Program-made: the position numbers and the translations under genes
The notes under the pieces: generated by a model
The model's database searches: none
What the model saw: the letters and a program-made list of their open reading frames with translations, nothing else
What the model was told of the DNA's origin: nothing
From: Dipylidium caninum
Lineage: Eukaryota > Platyhelminthes > Cestoda > Cyclophyllidea > Dipylidiidae
NCBI GenBank assembly: GCA_017562135.1
Contig: QEYB01000388.1
Coordinates: forward strand, 1-64,000
Direction: 5' to 3'
DNA: 64,000 nt
In this document: positions 33,908-46,587 of the stretch, one piece after another
Layout: every line of letters starts with the position of its first letter
How positions within the stretch are numbered: the stretch's first letter is position 1

Positions 33908-36599
33908 GAGCAATGCCAGAGACGATACGCAAATGACGGTGTGCAAGCGCTTCCTGTATATTTGGACACTTGTATGTACTTCCTCGCTCCTTCGCTTTCC
34001 CATTCCCGTTATATGACTCACTGCGCCGCTCTTTTTTACTGTTTTATCACGTTGCTGGTGCGTCGGAGCGTCAGGGAGTTACTAAAAACGGTTGCGCTCT
34101 CATAAGCGATGCCTTTCTGTGTGAAAACAGGGGTTGAATGGGAGCATAAAATCAAAGGACGATGTTTTAGTCTTATGCACAGATGGGGCCTAACTGATGG
34201 ATAGTTCGGCCCCGGCTGGTGCTCTTTGTCTGTGCTGAGTGGATCTACGTTGTGTTTGAGGTCGTCGCCACGTCGTCGAGGTGGATTGTCCTGTGGTGCG
34301 AGCCTTCTACGCTGCCCCCTGCTTTATGTTCGGCAGGGGGGGGCGGGGCAGATGTGTTCGCGTGTGAACGTTTTGAGTGTTATAGCGTTAGATTGGAGAC
34401 GGCGCTGCATGCATAATTTAAATGCTAAACCGGCGCCCGGAGGAGTTGCCTCGTCGGGTCGTTGGTGTGAGGGGGGCGACCGCTCTCCGCCGAGTCGCCG
34501 GTTGTTGATGTATGCCGGCGGCGCGGCGCGGTTTGCCGTGTACCTGTGCCCCTAATTGATGGTGTTCTGGTCGGCAGGAGCGAAGTGAGGGTGGCTACCT
34601 GCTGGGGGACGCGATTGTTCCACTAGCCACCTTGAAGGTAGCCGAGGAGTCCTAGTGAGAACTGAGCTCTGCTTTTCAGGGCTCACTAACCGGTACTTTC
34701 ACTTCGAGAGGGGGGGGTGGGGGAATTTGACGCAGTTCTCTCGTTGCCCCTCAATTCCCATGGAAGATACATCCCGAGGTGATGGCTTTTGCGTAGCCCC
34801 GAGGACGAGGTCGACTGGTCCGCTTTCTCATGGGTGGAATTGTAGCCGTGGGAATACCACCACGACCTCTAACCATGGTAGTGTGTGTACGCTCAGGATA
34901 TACAATTAAAAAACTGCGCTGCGAGGGTTTTGAAAACGGGCAGTTGGTGGTGCGACCTGCTGTCCTCTACGTTTCTAACATTCGGTGGTGCTCCCAACTT
35001 CTCGTAAAAGTATTCTGCCCAAATCAACGGTTTATTTGTAAACTGCGTCTTCCCCCCCCCCTCTCTTTCCCTCATGTTTTTTTCTCGACAGTCGACCGGC
35101 GAAATGGGCTCATGTCTTCTTGCCAGGACGTTGCCCTCATCCGCTGCTCTCTTCTCACCAACCCAATGCACCGGCGGTCTGTACTAATTTTCGTCTACGA
35201 GACTCATTCCTGTCTGTCAGTGATTGGGACATGGAAGGGACAATCGCCGACACACTTTCTGGATGCCCGGAGGGGGGCAGGGGTGAGGGGAAGTTATCCC
35301 CCATGCCCTCTGCCTTCAAAGTGTGGCTGGACAAGGTCACTCGAAGTGGTGAATTGTCAGTGTCACGCTCTTTGTCCATTGCGGCTACACGAGGCGCCGA
35401 ATGCATTGTTGGATTATGTAAACCGATAAAGCATGTCGGTGCTTTGTGATGCCTTACGGGCTGTCTTGACGATTTTAGGCCGGATGAAGGGTTCATAAAC
35501 TAGCCCCCTGGCCTTCCCCGCCCCCCACCCACCCTCAACTGGGTGATGATGTCATACTCAAACACACCTTACCATGGCAACGGGGGGAGACGAAACGATG
35601 GGACGGGTAGACGCGATGGCGGAGGGGATGGACGACTCAAGAATATTTTTTTTCCCAACGGGAGTATAACTCAACACCTGTGCTAAAAAGAATCATTTGA
35701 ATGTAGAGAAAATGTCTCATTGGAGTAGTCCACTCACGCCGCCTCCTCGTCTCCGCTAATTCGAGGGGGTCGAGGGAAAACCGCCCTCTCCGTGGAAGTG
35801 AATAATCGTCCGAGTGAGTCAGTACGCCAGTCTACAGAAGACAAACAGACGTGGGATTAAACCCTCTCCGGGAGATATTCACTGCAGGCCCGAGGGGCGG
35901 GCGATCACAGGCAGGTTAACTACAGTCTTCATTAATATTTTCTGAGGGCAAGGCGGATTGGGGGAAGGAAACGGGCGAACGGGCGGGCGGGTGGGCGACG
36001 GGTGTGGGAGGCTTAAACGGAAGCCGAAATAGCCCATTATGGGGCGGTGCGGACTGCGGGTAGGGGAATTTTGTCCTTCCGGCTTAGTCACCTCCCCTCG
36101 CCAGCCAATGGGAAAAGTGGAGGCTGAAATTAAAATCAGTCCACGCAGTCTCGGGGAGGGAAAGGACCGGGACCGGGACAGGGACAGCGTCAGTGATGTG
36201 AGCAATTACGTCATCCGGTCAGGGAGAGACATCGCCTCTCCGGTGGGAGTAAAACGGAGACAAAGTAAAAGGAAATTTTCGACCCAGCAGAAGGGAGACG
36301 ACAGACACACCGTGATCCGCGTCCGTCTGCCATTCCATCGGTGGGTCTTCGGGATTAGCAGACGGTTGTATGACTACACGTGGGGGATTTTGACGAAGAG
36401 GAGAGTGTGGAAAAGGAGGTGGTTGAGTTAAGTCGGGAAAGCCTAAGCTGCTCCGAGTTTGACTCTTGGAATGTTGTTGACAACAAAAGTGGGGAAGGAA
36501 TAAAGTCAGGGCATTTTTCGCGTTATACTGACGGAATGTGTTTATGGCGTTAGGAGAATGAGAGAAAAGAAATGAAAATTCATTTATACTTGGCGAGGA
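33908..36599. other. 3' flank of the 836-aa gene and spacer to R3 copy 2
   Basis: No further gene is supported. The first 700 bp include a GC-rich stretch (34260-34560) that may be 3' UTR or a CpG-rich island. No canonical AATAAA is obvious near the stop. A 199-codon plus-strand frame (34830-35429) has no recognised motif, and a shorter frame overlaps it on the other strand. Confidence 0.4.
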
Positions 36600-37524
36600 G
36601 AAATGTCCCAGAGAAGTGGTTTTCATGACGAAGAGATGCGAAATTTGCATAGACGCACAGGACTGAGGGACTCTGCTTGCACAGTGGTGGCATTCGGCCT
36701 GATTGCCCGAGCTCTTCTCCACTCCGCCTTCGGTTCGGAGGGTCGCACCGCGTCCCCGAGACACCGAGGCAGGAGGAGGAGGGCAGCAGACGGCTGGCGG
36801 CTGGCGGCAATTCAACGCTGCCGATTGATCCTGCAGTGCTGTCCATGCCACCGACTCGCCCGCCATGCCATCAGGCACTGCATGACGGTGCGCCGTGGCC
36901 GGGCTGGTCGTCTCGCGTCAGTCGGCGCCTCTTGAAGGCGGACTGCAGAGCTGTCACTGGAGTGCTCAAACGGACACAAATACGCCGTTGCAACCAACTG
37001 ACAAGACGGTGGTCGCAGAGAAGGAATGCGGCGGGGGATAAAGGGAAGGGAAGGGGAGGGGGGCGTAGGATGGAGGGAAGGGGAGGGGAGGGGAAGGAAA
37101 GAGACGGCGAGAGGCGAGGCGAAGGTAGTAACGAGGCGGTGCAAAAAAGCGAGAAGGCGGACTGGGTAAAGCGATGCATGAATGGAGTCATCTGCCACTT
37201 GAATGACAACTTCAGTGCCACCTGCGACACATCACGATGTGGTGACATGCTCCAACTCGTCCATTTGATCCTCCTCCACCACCACCTCAGTCGCAAGCGC
37301 CTCTGCACCCACAGACAGGTGAGTGCATCGACGCCCGTCGTCTCTCGATCGTCTCTCGAAGTCTTCTGTTCCCTTTCCTTCCATCCCCTTCTCCTCCCTC
37401 TCCACCCCTTCCTTCCATCACCATCCTTCGCCTCCTCTTTCTTCGCCTCCTCTTTGCCTCGCCTCCGCGGTCCCCCACCTTCACCCTCATTCGTCCGAGG
37501 GTCGCATGTCAGGCAGGCAGGTGG

Positions 37525-37612
37525 AGGGAGGGAGGGAGGAGGAGGGAGGGAGGGAGGGAGGGAGGGAGGGAGGGAGTTAGGGAGGGAGGGAGGGAGGGAG
37601 GGAGGGAGTTAG
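37525..37612. repeat. (GGGA)n compound array at a deletion junction
   Basis: GGGA units interrupted by AGGAGG and two TTAGGG-containing variants. It replaces about 790 bp found in copy 1. Confidence 0.88.
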
Positions 37613-38406
37613 GGACAGGCGCGTCTCGGTGTGTGAATGCGTCAAACGTAGTGCGCATGTTCACTCGTGTGTCGGCGTCGGACTGCACCGAGGCTGTGGA
37701 GGCGGTGGCGACGGTGGAGCAGTCCGAGTTTGCGGACCGACTCAGCGGACCTCACAGACGACGGCCGGCCGCGCGGCCGTTTGGGCGACGCACGAGTGAG
37801 GACTGAGTGGAAGAGACTCGAATGACTGCAGTCGAGTCGAGCATGGTTGTGTCAGCGGTGCCACGAGTTGTCGCGTGTGCTGATGGCAAACATGCCAGGC
37901 TGTTCTCCTCCCCCAGTCGCCTCCCTTCGAAGGAATGTGGACGCCCGTCGTTGCACCGACCTGTCAACAACGCGTTGACAACACGTGTGGACTTGGAGTG
38001 CTTGTGAAGGGGGCGACCATGTCCACGAGTTTTATGCTTTGGACAGGCCTTTGTGGTCTGCCGGGTTCACGAGTGATGCGCGGCGGCCAGTTGACGTGCC
38101 GCGTGTGGCCACCTGGTTGACCGCTTCGTTGACCGCCTCGTTGACCGCCTCGTTGACCGCCTCGTTGGCCACCTTCTCGTGTCCCTCTGACCTGACCACC
38201 GTCTGTGCCGCGACCTCGGAGACAACCGCGTTGTGGCAGCTGCGCTTTGGCCTCCTCGAGCGTGCAGCCTCTGCGTGGTCCGGCACGTCTCTGTGGCAGA
38301 CGTGGACACTGCGAGAGGAGGACGCGGACGAGGAGGGCAGCAGTGACAGCCAGTGCCAAGCAGGTGGGCTACGAAGTGCTGCGTGGCATCCGCAGCCTAA
38401 CCTGTC

Positions 38407-38441
<35 letters not shown>

Positions 38442-40356
38442 CGTGGTCGTGGTCGTCGTCGTCGTGGTCGAACATACCGCGTGACAGAGACGCAGCGGTG
38501 GACAGGTGGACAGGTGGACAGGTGGAGGGTGGCACGAGGACGTGGGGATGCTGACCCTTCCCGTCCCACCAACTACCTCCAACCAGCGCGTCCCGACCTG
38601 CAGACGTGAGGTGGCATGTGCCGAGGTGCGCGGAGGCAGAGTTGCCCGTCCGTGTGGATGTGTATGCGGCGACTGTGTCTCCTCTCCTCGCGGCTGCCAG
38701 GGCAATTCGATCGAGAAGGAGGGTTCTCGTCATTCATCAGGCTGCCATGTGAGTGGTGTCAGGCGCCCCACTGACACGTGTGCTCCTTCAATGTGCATCC
38801 CCTCGTGATCCCCGGTAGAGGGAGAGCGGAAGGAGGAGTAGGAGTAGAGTAGGAGTAGGAGTAGGAGGAGGTGGAGGTGGAGGTGGAGGTGGAGGTGGTG
38901 GAGGGGGTAGAGGCAGAAGAGGAGGCGGAAGCGAGGAAGGAGAAGCAAAGGGATGTGGGCGAGCAGTCGGCTGCACAGGCAGTGTGCGCCACCATCCCTC
39001 CATTGAGGCAGAACTTGGTGGCAGCCAAGTTCTGTGACCCCCGAATGAGGTGGGGAAGGGAGGAAGGCGGGAGGGAGGGAGGGAGGGAAGGAGGGAGGGA
39101 AGGAGGGAGAGAAGGAGGGAAGGACGGAAAGAGGCAAGGAAGGAGGAGGTGAGGCGAGACGAAATGTCACAAGTGTTGCGTGTGAAGCTGACAAGGCGGT
39201 GGTGCAGAGGACTGGTTGGCTGGGCGTTGGCGTTGGCTTCGGCGGTGATTTTGGCGTTGGCGCTGGTGGGGCAGAATGGTGTGGGAGGCAGTTTAAGAGG
39301 CAGGTGACAGTGGAGCTTTCTCGGCACCCACGTCCGTCAGTGCTTGTCACGGCCTGACCACGTGAGGCGAGTCACGATGCCTTGACAGAGTCGTCGTCTG
39401 ACGGGCGAGGACGGACACCTCGTGAGGCAAGTGCCTCTGCGCCCCACTGACGAGGTGGTGGGCCACGCCTCTCTGCACGGTGCGAACGTCGTCGTCAGCG
39501 TCAGTGCCTCGGTGGGTGGAGTGGGGAAGCGTGCGGTGACAGGGGGATCAGCGGTCAGCGTTGCACACTTGTCGGACAGGCGTTGGGATGGGAGCGTCGG
39601 GGTGAGGCGAGGCGAGGCGAGGCGAGTCCACGGATTGTGGGCGCAGCAGGCAGATGCAGCCGACGGAGGTGGAGCGGAGCAGGGACAGGATGGAGAGGAT
39701 GGAGAAGAGGCTGTCACGCACGGGCCGAAGAGGGGAGGCTGAAATGGGAGGCGATAGCATGGGCTTCCTCCAAGACGTCGGCTAAGCGCATTGCACAAGG
39801 CCTTGCTGTTGGGCGAGATGAAGCAGGAAGAATCGTCTCGTCGTCTCGTCGTCTCGTCGTCTCGTCGTCTCGTCGTCTCGTCGTCTCGTCATCCTGTCTC
39901 TGCCCTTTCCGCTCTCCAGTGGGAGTTTTCGGGGCAGCAGACCGAGCGCCCGTGTCGTGAGTTCCTGCGGGTGTGTGTGTGTGTGCGTGTGTGCGTGTGT
40001 GCGTGTGTGCGTGTGTGGGTGTGTCACGACGTGTGTGCGACGCGCGGAGAGCGGAGGAACGTGCGCCCGACCACCACGTGCACGGAGGACAGCGGTGGTG
40101 AAGTGATGAAGTGGCGAAGCTGTCATCGGCGGTCGAGAGGGGCATTTCTCCGGCGCACTAAGGCCGGTCCCGCTTTGTCGCCTGCCGTAAACACCTCCGA
40201 AGATGGAAAAGGGCAGTGCGACGCGGAGCTCCTCGCAGGCCGAGTTGTCACCACCGCGCGGCGACGGATGCCTCCACTGTGCACTTCCTTTGTCGGACGA
40301 GGGTGCGTTGTTGCTCACTCCATCTGATTTGACGTGAGCACCGGACATCGGAAGTG

Positions 40357-40421
40357 GACGGGGACGGGGACGGGGACGGGGACGGGGACGGGGACGGGGA
40401 CGGGGACGGGGACGGGGACCC
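40357..40421. repeat. (GGGGAC)n array, copy 2
   Basis: About 11 units without the interruption seen in copy 1. Confidence 0.9.
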
Positions 40422-40580
40422 CAGCACACATCGTCGGTGTCCACGAGTAGTGGGAGACGTGGAGGAAGCCCTCGGTGCAGTGCGGTGCAGTGCCGGAGGA
40501 GGTGAAGTGCCTCCTGAGGGAATCTACCTCTCGTTGTCGAGTCGTCGTACTGTGGAGAAATCGTGGAAGTGCAGGCTCTA

Positions 40581-41150
40581 GGCGCAGAATTAATTTGATG
40601 AGGCGAGGATGATGTCGGGAAGGGTGGGAAACTGGTTGTTGGCATTTTTGCAAACCTCCTCTGTGCGGCAGTGATAAATCGCCACACGATGCACCCCCTC
40701 GAAATATTTTTTTTCCCACCCGAAGGGAGTCAGACGATTTGAGGGAATGCAACTCGCGCCACGTGAATCACTTCCGCCACCTCAAATGGGAAAGCCATTA
40801 ACTACGCTGACTCGGCCGCCTCGACTGTCTCGTCGATGACCTGAATTAGTCGTTTCTAAACTCCTTTCTGTGTCCACCGTCAACGCCGTCAAGTCGCCGT
40901 CACCCCCAGGCGGGAGAGGACACTTCCCCCCCTCGCGCCCTGACCGATGTCGTGGCTCTCGGAGCCGCAGAATCGAGACCCATCCGAGTTACAGGCGATA
41001 AATATTGACACCCGGGGAGTTTGAGTGAAACTCGTTTCCGTCGTGTGGAGGCCTTTGAAAATTTCCCTTCCGAGACGGGATCCTCTGAGGAAGATGTTAA
41101 GGCCTGCGAGGTTGGACTCATACGACGCGCCAATTAATTAGTACAGTCAA
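40581..41150. other. Short non-repetitive spacer
   Basis: No gene is recognised. Sequence similarity to copy 1 ends at about 40580. Confidence 0.45.
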
Positions 41151-41412
41151 TTCCTCCTCCTCCTCCTCCTCCTCCTCCTCCTCCTCCTCCTCCTCCTCCT
41201 CCTCCTCCTCCTCCTCCTCCTCCTCCTCCTCCTCCTCCTCCTCCTCCTCCTCCTCCTCCTCCTCCTCCTCCTCCTCCTCCTCCTCCTCCCTCCTCCTCCT
41301 CCTCCTCCTCCTCCTCCTCCTCCTCCTCCTCCTCCTCCTCCTCCTCCTCCTCCTCCTCCTCCTCCTCCTCCTCCTCCTCCTCCCCTCCTCCTCCTCCTCC
41401 TCCTCCTCCTCC
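41151..41412. repeat. Long (TCC)n / (GGA)n tract, about 260 bp
   Basis: Nearly perfect triplet array with two single-base phase slips (41289 and 41382). Same motif and orientation as 27903-28375. Confidence 0.97.
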
Positions 41413-44400
41413 TCATCTGTGACGGCCTAATTAAGTACACCGGCTTCAAGTAATAAATAAACGACAACATAAGTGAGCCGATTTGTTTAGGTGCACCCTG
41501 TACTTCCGTTTTGACGGAATGACTTTCCGGTTCTGCCCTGCAATTACTGTCGCCGGTAGCCTGTCCGGCGTTCGTGATTAATGTCGCCCAGTTTGGGGGG
41601 ATTCGGCGTCCCGCCTGAGACGTGAGGAGGAAGGCTCCCACCCCCGTGAGAAGGGTAAGGAGAAGAGTGCGGCGTTTCGACTCACGTGTCCGTCTCGGTG
41701 CTCCTCGTCCAGTTAATGAGACGATAGTGAGGGAGAAAGAGAGAGGAAGAGCCATCTTCACCCGCCTCCTGCTGGCTCCACGGTGCGGTGGAGCACGAGA
41801 CGATGGCCATTTCGAAGGGGGAAGGGATGTAGACAAACGGATGCGTGGGAAGGAAGACACACCCTCGTGAAAGGGCATCTGGCGGTGTGAAAGTAGACTT
41901 AATTAATGGGGTTAAAAGTCCGCCGGACGATGGAATGTTACACCTTCTCTCTTCCGCTTTATCATGTGACCATCTGCGCTGTGTAAACGTGTGGTCGACG
42001 GTGAAGTCGACTACGTGGAATCACGGTGGAATTTTCACAGCTGGCAAATATGATGAAGGCAAGTTTGGGCCCAAAATTCTGGGGTTTACTGACCGCCTTT
42101 CGTGAAGAAGGGTCTAGATGAGACCACTTCCACTCTCGGAGTATTACAGGCGGTGGTGGAAGAATCATCCACCCTCCTCTCAAGACAGTAGCAGTACTAG
42201 AGATGCGGTCACACTAATTCCGTGTGTTTAATATGGGAGAGAGTAGTTTTGTGCAATTGTTTCCACTTCAAAACTCTTCAAAACTCGCCACTTTGAGAGG
42301 AGGTTACCAGAGATGGCTCCGTGACTGCTAAGATGTGGACATTTCTCTTTTCTGCTGACTTGGATCCTTCGACTCTCACCGAAGAGGTCGTCACGCTCGA
42401 CAGGTGAGACTAAATCTCGGAGGCACAAAGAGCAAGAGAAAGGGAGAGCATTTTTTGCCTCTGCGTGGCCCAAATGTGGGGAATGGTGGAGAGAGAAGAT
42501 GCGGCGCTATCAATTGGAAATAGTTGGAGCTCCGCTGTGTATCGCCCTGAAGACTGTCGATAGTTGGAACGATTCCTATAAAGTGAGACCTTTGTTAAGG
42601 CAACTGGGAGGGCCGGAAGGCGGAGAGGTGGCGGACAATTCAATGTAAAAATCGAGGTGGGCCATTGCAAGAGGCTTAAGGAGTGTCAAACTTTGCTTAC
42701 GAACCTTCGCAGTTACGCGTATCTTCAAAGAAATTTTTCTTATGTCAGCACCCAATTCTAATTACATCAGTTTTCACATTGCCTTATAAATTTACATTTG
42801 TAATAGAAAAAAGAACAGAGGAGGGTGATCGATCTCTCTTCAATGGTAAGCATTTCATTGTTAGTGTGCGCGAATTTGAATAAATACGAAGAGAGGCGGA
42901 GGAGTCAAAATTTTTTCGGGTCCCGCTTTCTGCTTTAAGATAAATTATGACTTAGATGGTCGGCCAAATGGTATGTGCACTTTAGGAGGTGGAGGTTGTG
43001 ACATGATTTGCCGCCTTCGTGTGCAGAGCCGATCAAAGGGCATGTTGCGCAGCCACGAGTGATTGTATCATGTGCGATTTGCCCACGAGTTTTAGACAGT
43101 TCTACACGAAATTCGCATAACTTGTTTCACTCTAGCGCTGCCGTACTTCGACGACACAGGTTCTTAAGTTATCAAAAAGTAAACAGTAACCGGAACTGCT
43201 AGGGGACTGCGTATCGTGGTTTATGAAGCCCAATAAAAACCACATGTGCCTACGGGGGTAGTGCTCTATTACATTCCTGTTTGTATTCGGACAGCTTTAA
43301 TTTTTTTCATTTGGTAGACACGGCTTACAATCTGATAGGCGGAAGTTGTCATACTTTATGATGCCCATTTCGACAAAAAGTGCATACTAATAACATTTCC
43401 TCGAAGGAAATATATGAATCGACGCACTTTAACAAGTGGCTAAATAAGCTTTGAATAAACACATGTTCACGTTGGACAAAGGTTAATTTGAAGTGGTCGA
43501 CCCTTTAGGAAATGTTGTGTGGTAGCGCATGTGAGGTAAACTGTGCTATTTACCTTTGTGCACATTAATGAATGGCCGAAAAAAGGCACAGCTTCCTGAA
43601 GCACGCCATACGAGATAAAAGTAAATTAAAAATAATTGTTTTAAGAATCTCATATACAACTACACCTCCGAAGTGACTCTGGAGCACGTAATCTGCACTA
43701 GCGTTTGTTTATTTAGGGCAATTATGTAATCACTCATTGTAGACCCATTTACGAAGGTGGTGATGCACATGTTGCTGGACTTCCTGTGTTGATGAAGGAG
43801 GAAAAATGTAGGGTGTCGGGGCTACTTATTGAGAACAAAAATTGCCAGCCAAAAAATTTGACCAGACGGAACAAACAACAAAGCATTAGTAAGGTTTTGC
43901 ATCCAGTGAATTTTGCCGACGCAAATAATAAACCGGTCTTTAAGCCGTAAACGCAATTTCCTCCTCGGAATTACTTCCGATATCTACTGACATTTATTTT
44001 CTGTTATTGGTTGTTTTACGTATGTGACTTATTTTGGCATTTTTCAGCATTTGGAGCGCTTCGACTTATATCGAGATGAAGTTGGGGAATATAGAACCGA
44101 AAGGGTTCTATATCCATATGTCGTGGAAGTCTCCCAAAGTTTACCTGCATTGACGGTGTTCCATGTGCGGGAACTTTTCCTGTCCGCTTATTCTTCCTGC
44201 GCCATCTCATGCTATATAGTTTATAGGTTTGCTGGATCATATATTTTATGCCTTAGTGTTTATTTTTTTTATCAACCGCTGGGAGATTTCCTAGCCCACG
44301 CAAGTTGTCGCTGTGTTCTCAATTGTGGAGGCCATCATCGTTTGCTTAAGCATTGGTTTTGACGGCGATCACCTGCGTTCGGGTGCGTTCTTAGAAGTGA

Positions 44401-46587
44401 TCTTGGCGGAATTTATCACACCTCTATTTTCACTTCAAGATCGTATCGGAGACTTTGAAAACCCGATCAACAAATGGCAAATGTCGCGTTTCCATGATTT
44501 TGCCATTCATCAAGGCTCTGGATGGTATTTGATTTGAGTCGCTGTTGGCCTTTCACACAAAAATCTGTCGGTTTTAAAGCCTAATTCACGTTTTTTTAAG
44601 TAGGTGGGCCCAGTGCTCCTAAGAAGAAAGCAGGTTCTTCCTTTTCTTTGTAATCAAATCCATCTTCCCGCAATGTGGAGAGGTGGGGCTGGTTGTCTGC
44701 CACTCCGCAGGCAGTATTTTGTTAAAGAAATTTGTCTACACGCATAGTGGTTACATTTAGTCTCGTATTTTGTCTCTACTTACCGACAATTGATGCTTAA
44801 TTCAGCATGTTGAGTCCATCCGAGATGCTGTTAGCCGGTTTTGGGCCTTCAGCTGTTGCCATGGTTATTTGTTAGTTGGCGAGACCGTAAACAGTGCTTT
44901 GAGTAGTTATTGCAATCTTTGTGTATTTCTTTTTCAGTCCTTCTTTCAAATACCCTTCAGACTGTCATTTGCAGGTGCACGGGACGATCATATGCCATCT
45001 GGTAGTGTCAGAATCAACCGCCGCACTCTGACACTCACTCCTGCCATAATGGTTGCAGGTGAGACTTCAACACACATCTCCCCGCTTTCGTGCAGATAGG
45101 GTGAGTGTCTGGAGAAAAAGGGCTCAGGTGGAAAGTAAGAAAGCAGGAGAAGAATGAGGTGTGAATGTCTACAACCTCCTTCCTTTTCGCTCTGTCCGTC
45201 ATTTCCCCTCTTGTCTAGATGACTTTTCATCTGTCAAGGTAAATAGATGGTCATTAAAATGAACTGGCGACATTTAGATCACGTAGAGGGACAATCGCAA
45301 AATTGGCTAAATCGTAGATATTGGAACGATACGAGCCTGGAAAAGACACGAGGTCTCAAATTTGTCAAAAATTTGGCACTCGGATCACTTAGATCCAAGA
45401 GAGGGGGAGTCTTCCCTTTTTATCAACCCGTTCTTTCGTGTACCAGCTAGACTGAGCTTCTGGATGTCTCTTGGCAGATGATACCTTGGCGTCCACACGT
45501 CTTTTTTTCTCTCCATCCCTCCTCTCCGCCCCCATCCAATTCCTCTTATGGCAATTTCTACAATATGCCCCGCATTATTACTATTGTGTCAATTACACGC
45601 ATGTGAAAGGACATGTGAATGACCTTCGACGTGATATGCCCCGGGCAGATCCCTGTGGCGGGAAGAAGGTGATTTGAAATCACCATGATGCTGTCGTTCC
45701 TGAGTCGATTGGTATTGTTAATGCGCTCAATATCGGTGTGAGTAAAGACTCTTTGGCTAAAAGCCAAATAATGAATTAGGTGTGATGATTCAGACGTATC
45801 GGATTTCTCTACTGCCTTCTTCTCTGTTTAATACTTTAGCGAATAGTTTTATTTATTTATTTCAGGAGTTGTTCTACAAAATTTCATCATAGTCCCAAGA
45901 AACTATGAGCGCCTTTGGCACTTTGCATTTTTGGAGACAAAAAGAGACTGAGTGCCGTTAACGGTGATCTCGACTGGAGAAATTACTAGTGATCCTCTAC
46001 GTAGGTAAAAGTGATCCCGTCTGGGATGTGGTTGTGTCGGCGGATATGCAGAACCCAGAAGAAGAATTTAATAGCGATTTGAGCACGAAATGCTGAAAGA
46101 GAAAGTGTTTTAAGTGGCAGCGAGTTGCGGGGCCTTGCATTTTTCCTAAGATGCGGACATCTGCGAGGGTGCCGGTTATCCTATGACATAAATTCGAATT
46201 GAGAAGAAAATGATTCAATGTTAGTGTAAAGGGGGGGGCAGGGAGTCCATAGGCAAGAAGATTAACCATGGGTGACATATGGTAAGACTGAGTTCCAAGT
46301 AGTCCAGGTGACATATTAATATTTTTAACATGTGGAGGGCACAGTTAATTATTTGCATTTCACTTATGTTAGCCTCGTTAGTGTCATGAAGAGAATCAAC
46401 ACTGCCTCTTACATCACTCAAGATTTAATATAACGTGCTTTTTGTTTTTAATTTTGTTTCATGGATGCAAGTCGGTAAGTTTTAACCTTTTGAACATTGT
46501 TTAACTCCTTACGGTGCGGGTTGCGAAATTTGACCGTAGCCTCCGGGTTTTTCAATCTACAACGGGTATGGTTTTGGGCTAGGAGAA
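41413..46587. other. Low-density region upstream of CSN1
   Basis: Mostly AT-rich, with no supported complete gene. One candidate exon at 44975-45058 is listed separately. Another open stretch follows an acceptor-like ttttcag at 44048, but neither could be joined to neighbours with certainty. Confidence 0.4.
44975..45058 (+). CDS. Candidate internal exon of an unidentified gene
   Basis: An 84-bp segment is bounded by a pyrimidine-rich acceptor ending tttgcag and a donor reading gcag then gtgaga. Only one of three frames is open across it, reading ARDDHMPSGSVRINRRTLT and onward to PAIMVA. Entry and exit phases would match each other. No family is recognised and no flanking exon could be assigned, so this remains a guess from splice signals. 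Confidence 0.2.

Larger units (their letters stand above)
36600..40580 (+). repeat. Repeat block R3, copy 2
   Basis: Direct repeat of 12733-17575, about 19-24 kb away. Near-identical outside tandem arrays. Notable differences are the loss of about 790 bp between GGGA-rich tracts (junction at 37525-37612), two extra 12-bp units of ttgaccgcctcg at about 38114-38166, fewer GGGGAC units, and scattered single-base indels that shift reading frames. Confidence 0.92.

Noticed and set aside
34830..35429. 199-codon plus-strand frame
   Set aside because: No recognised domain, near-random composition, no splice partner and a competing frame on the other strand.
43990..44362. 112-codon frame after an acceptor-like cag
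   Set aside because: The first 40 codons read plausibly but the rest is random, the other strand is also open, and no partner exon was found.
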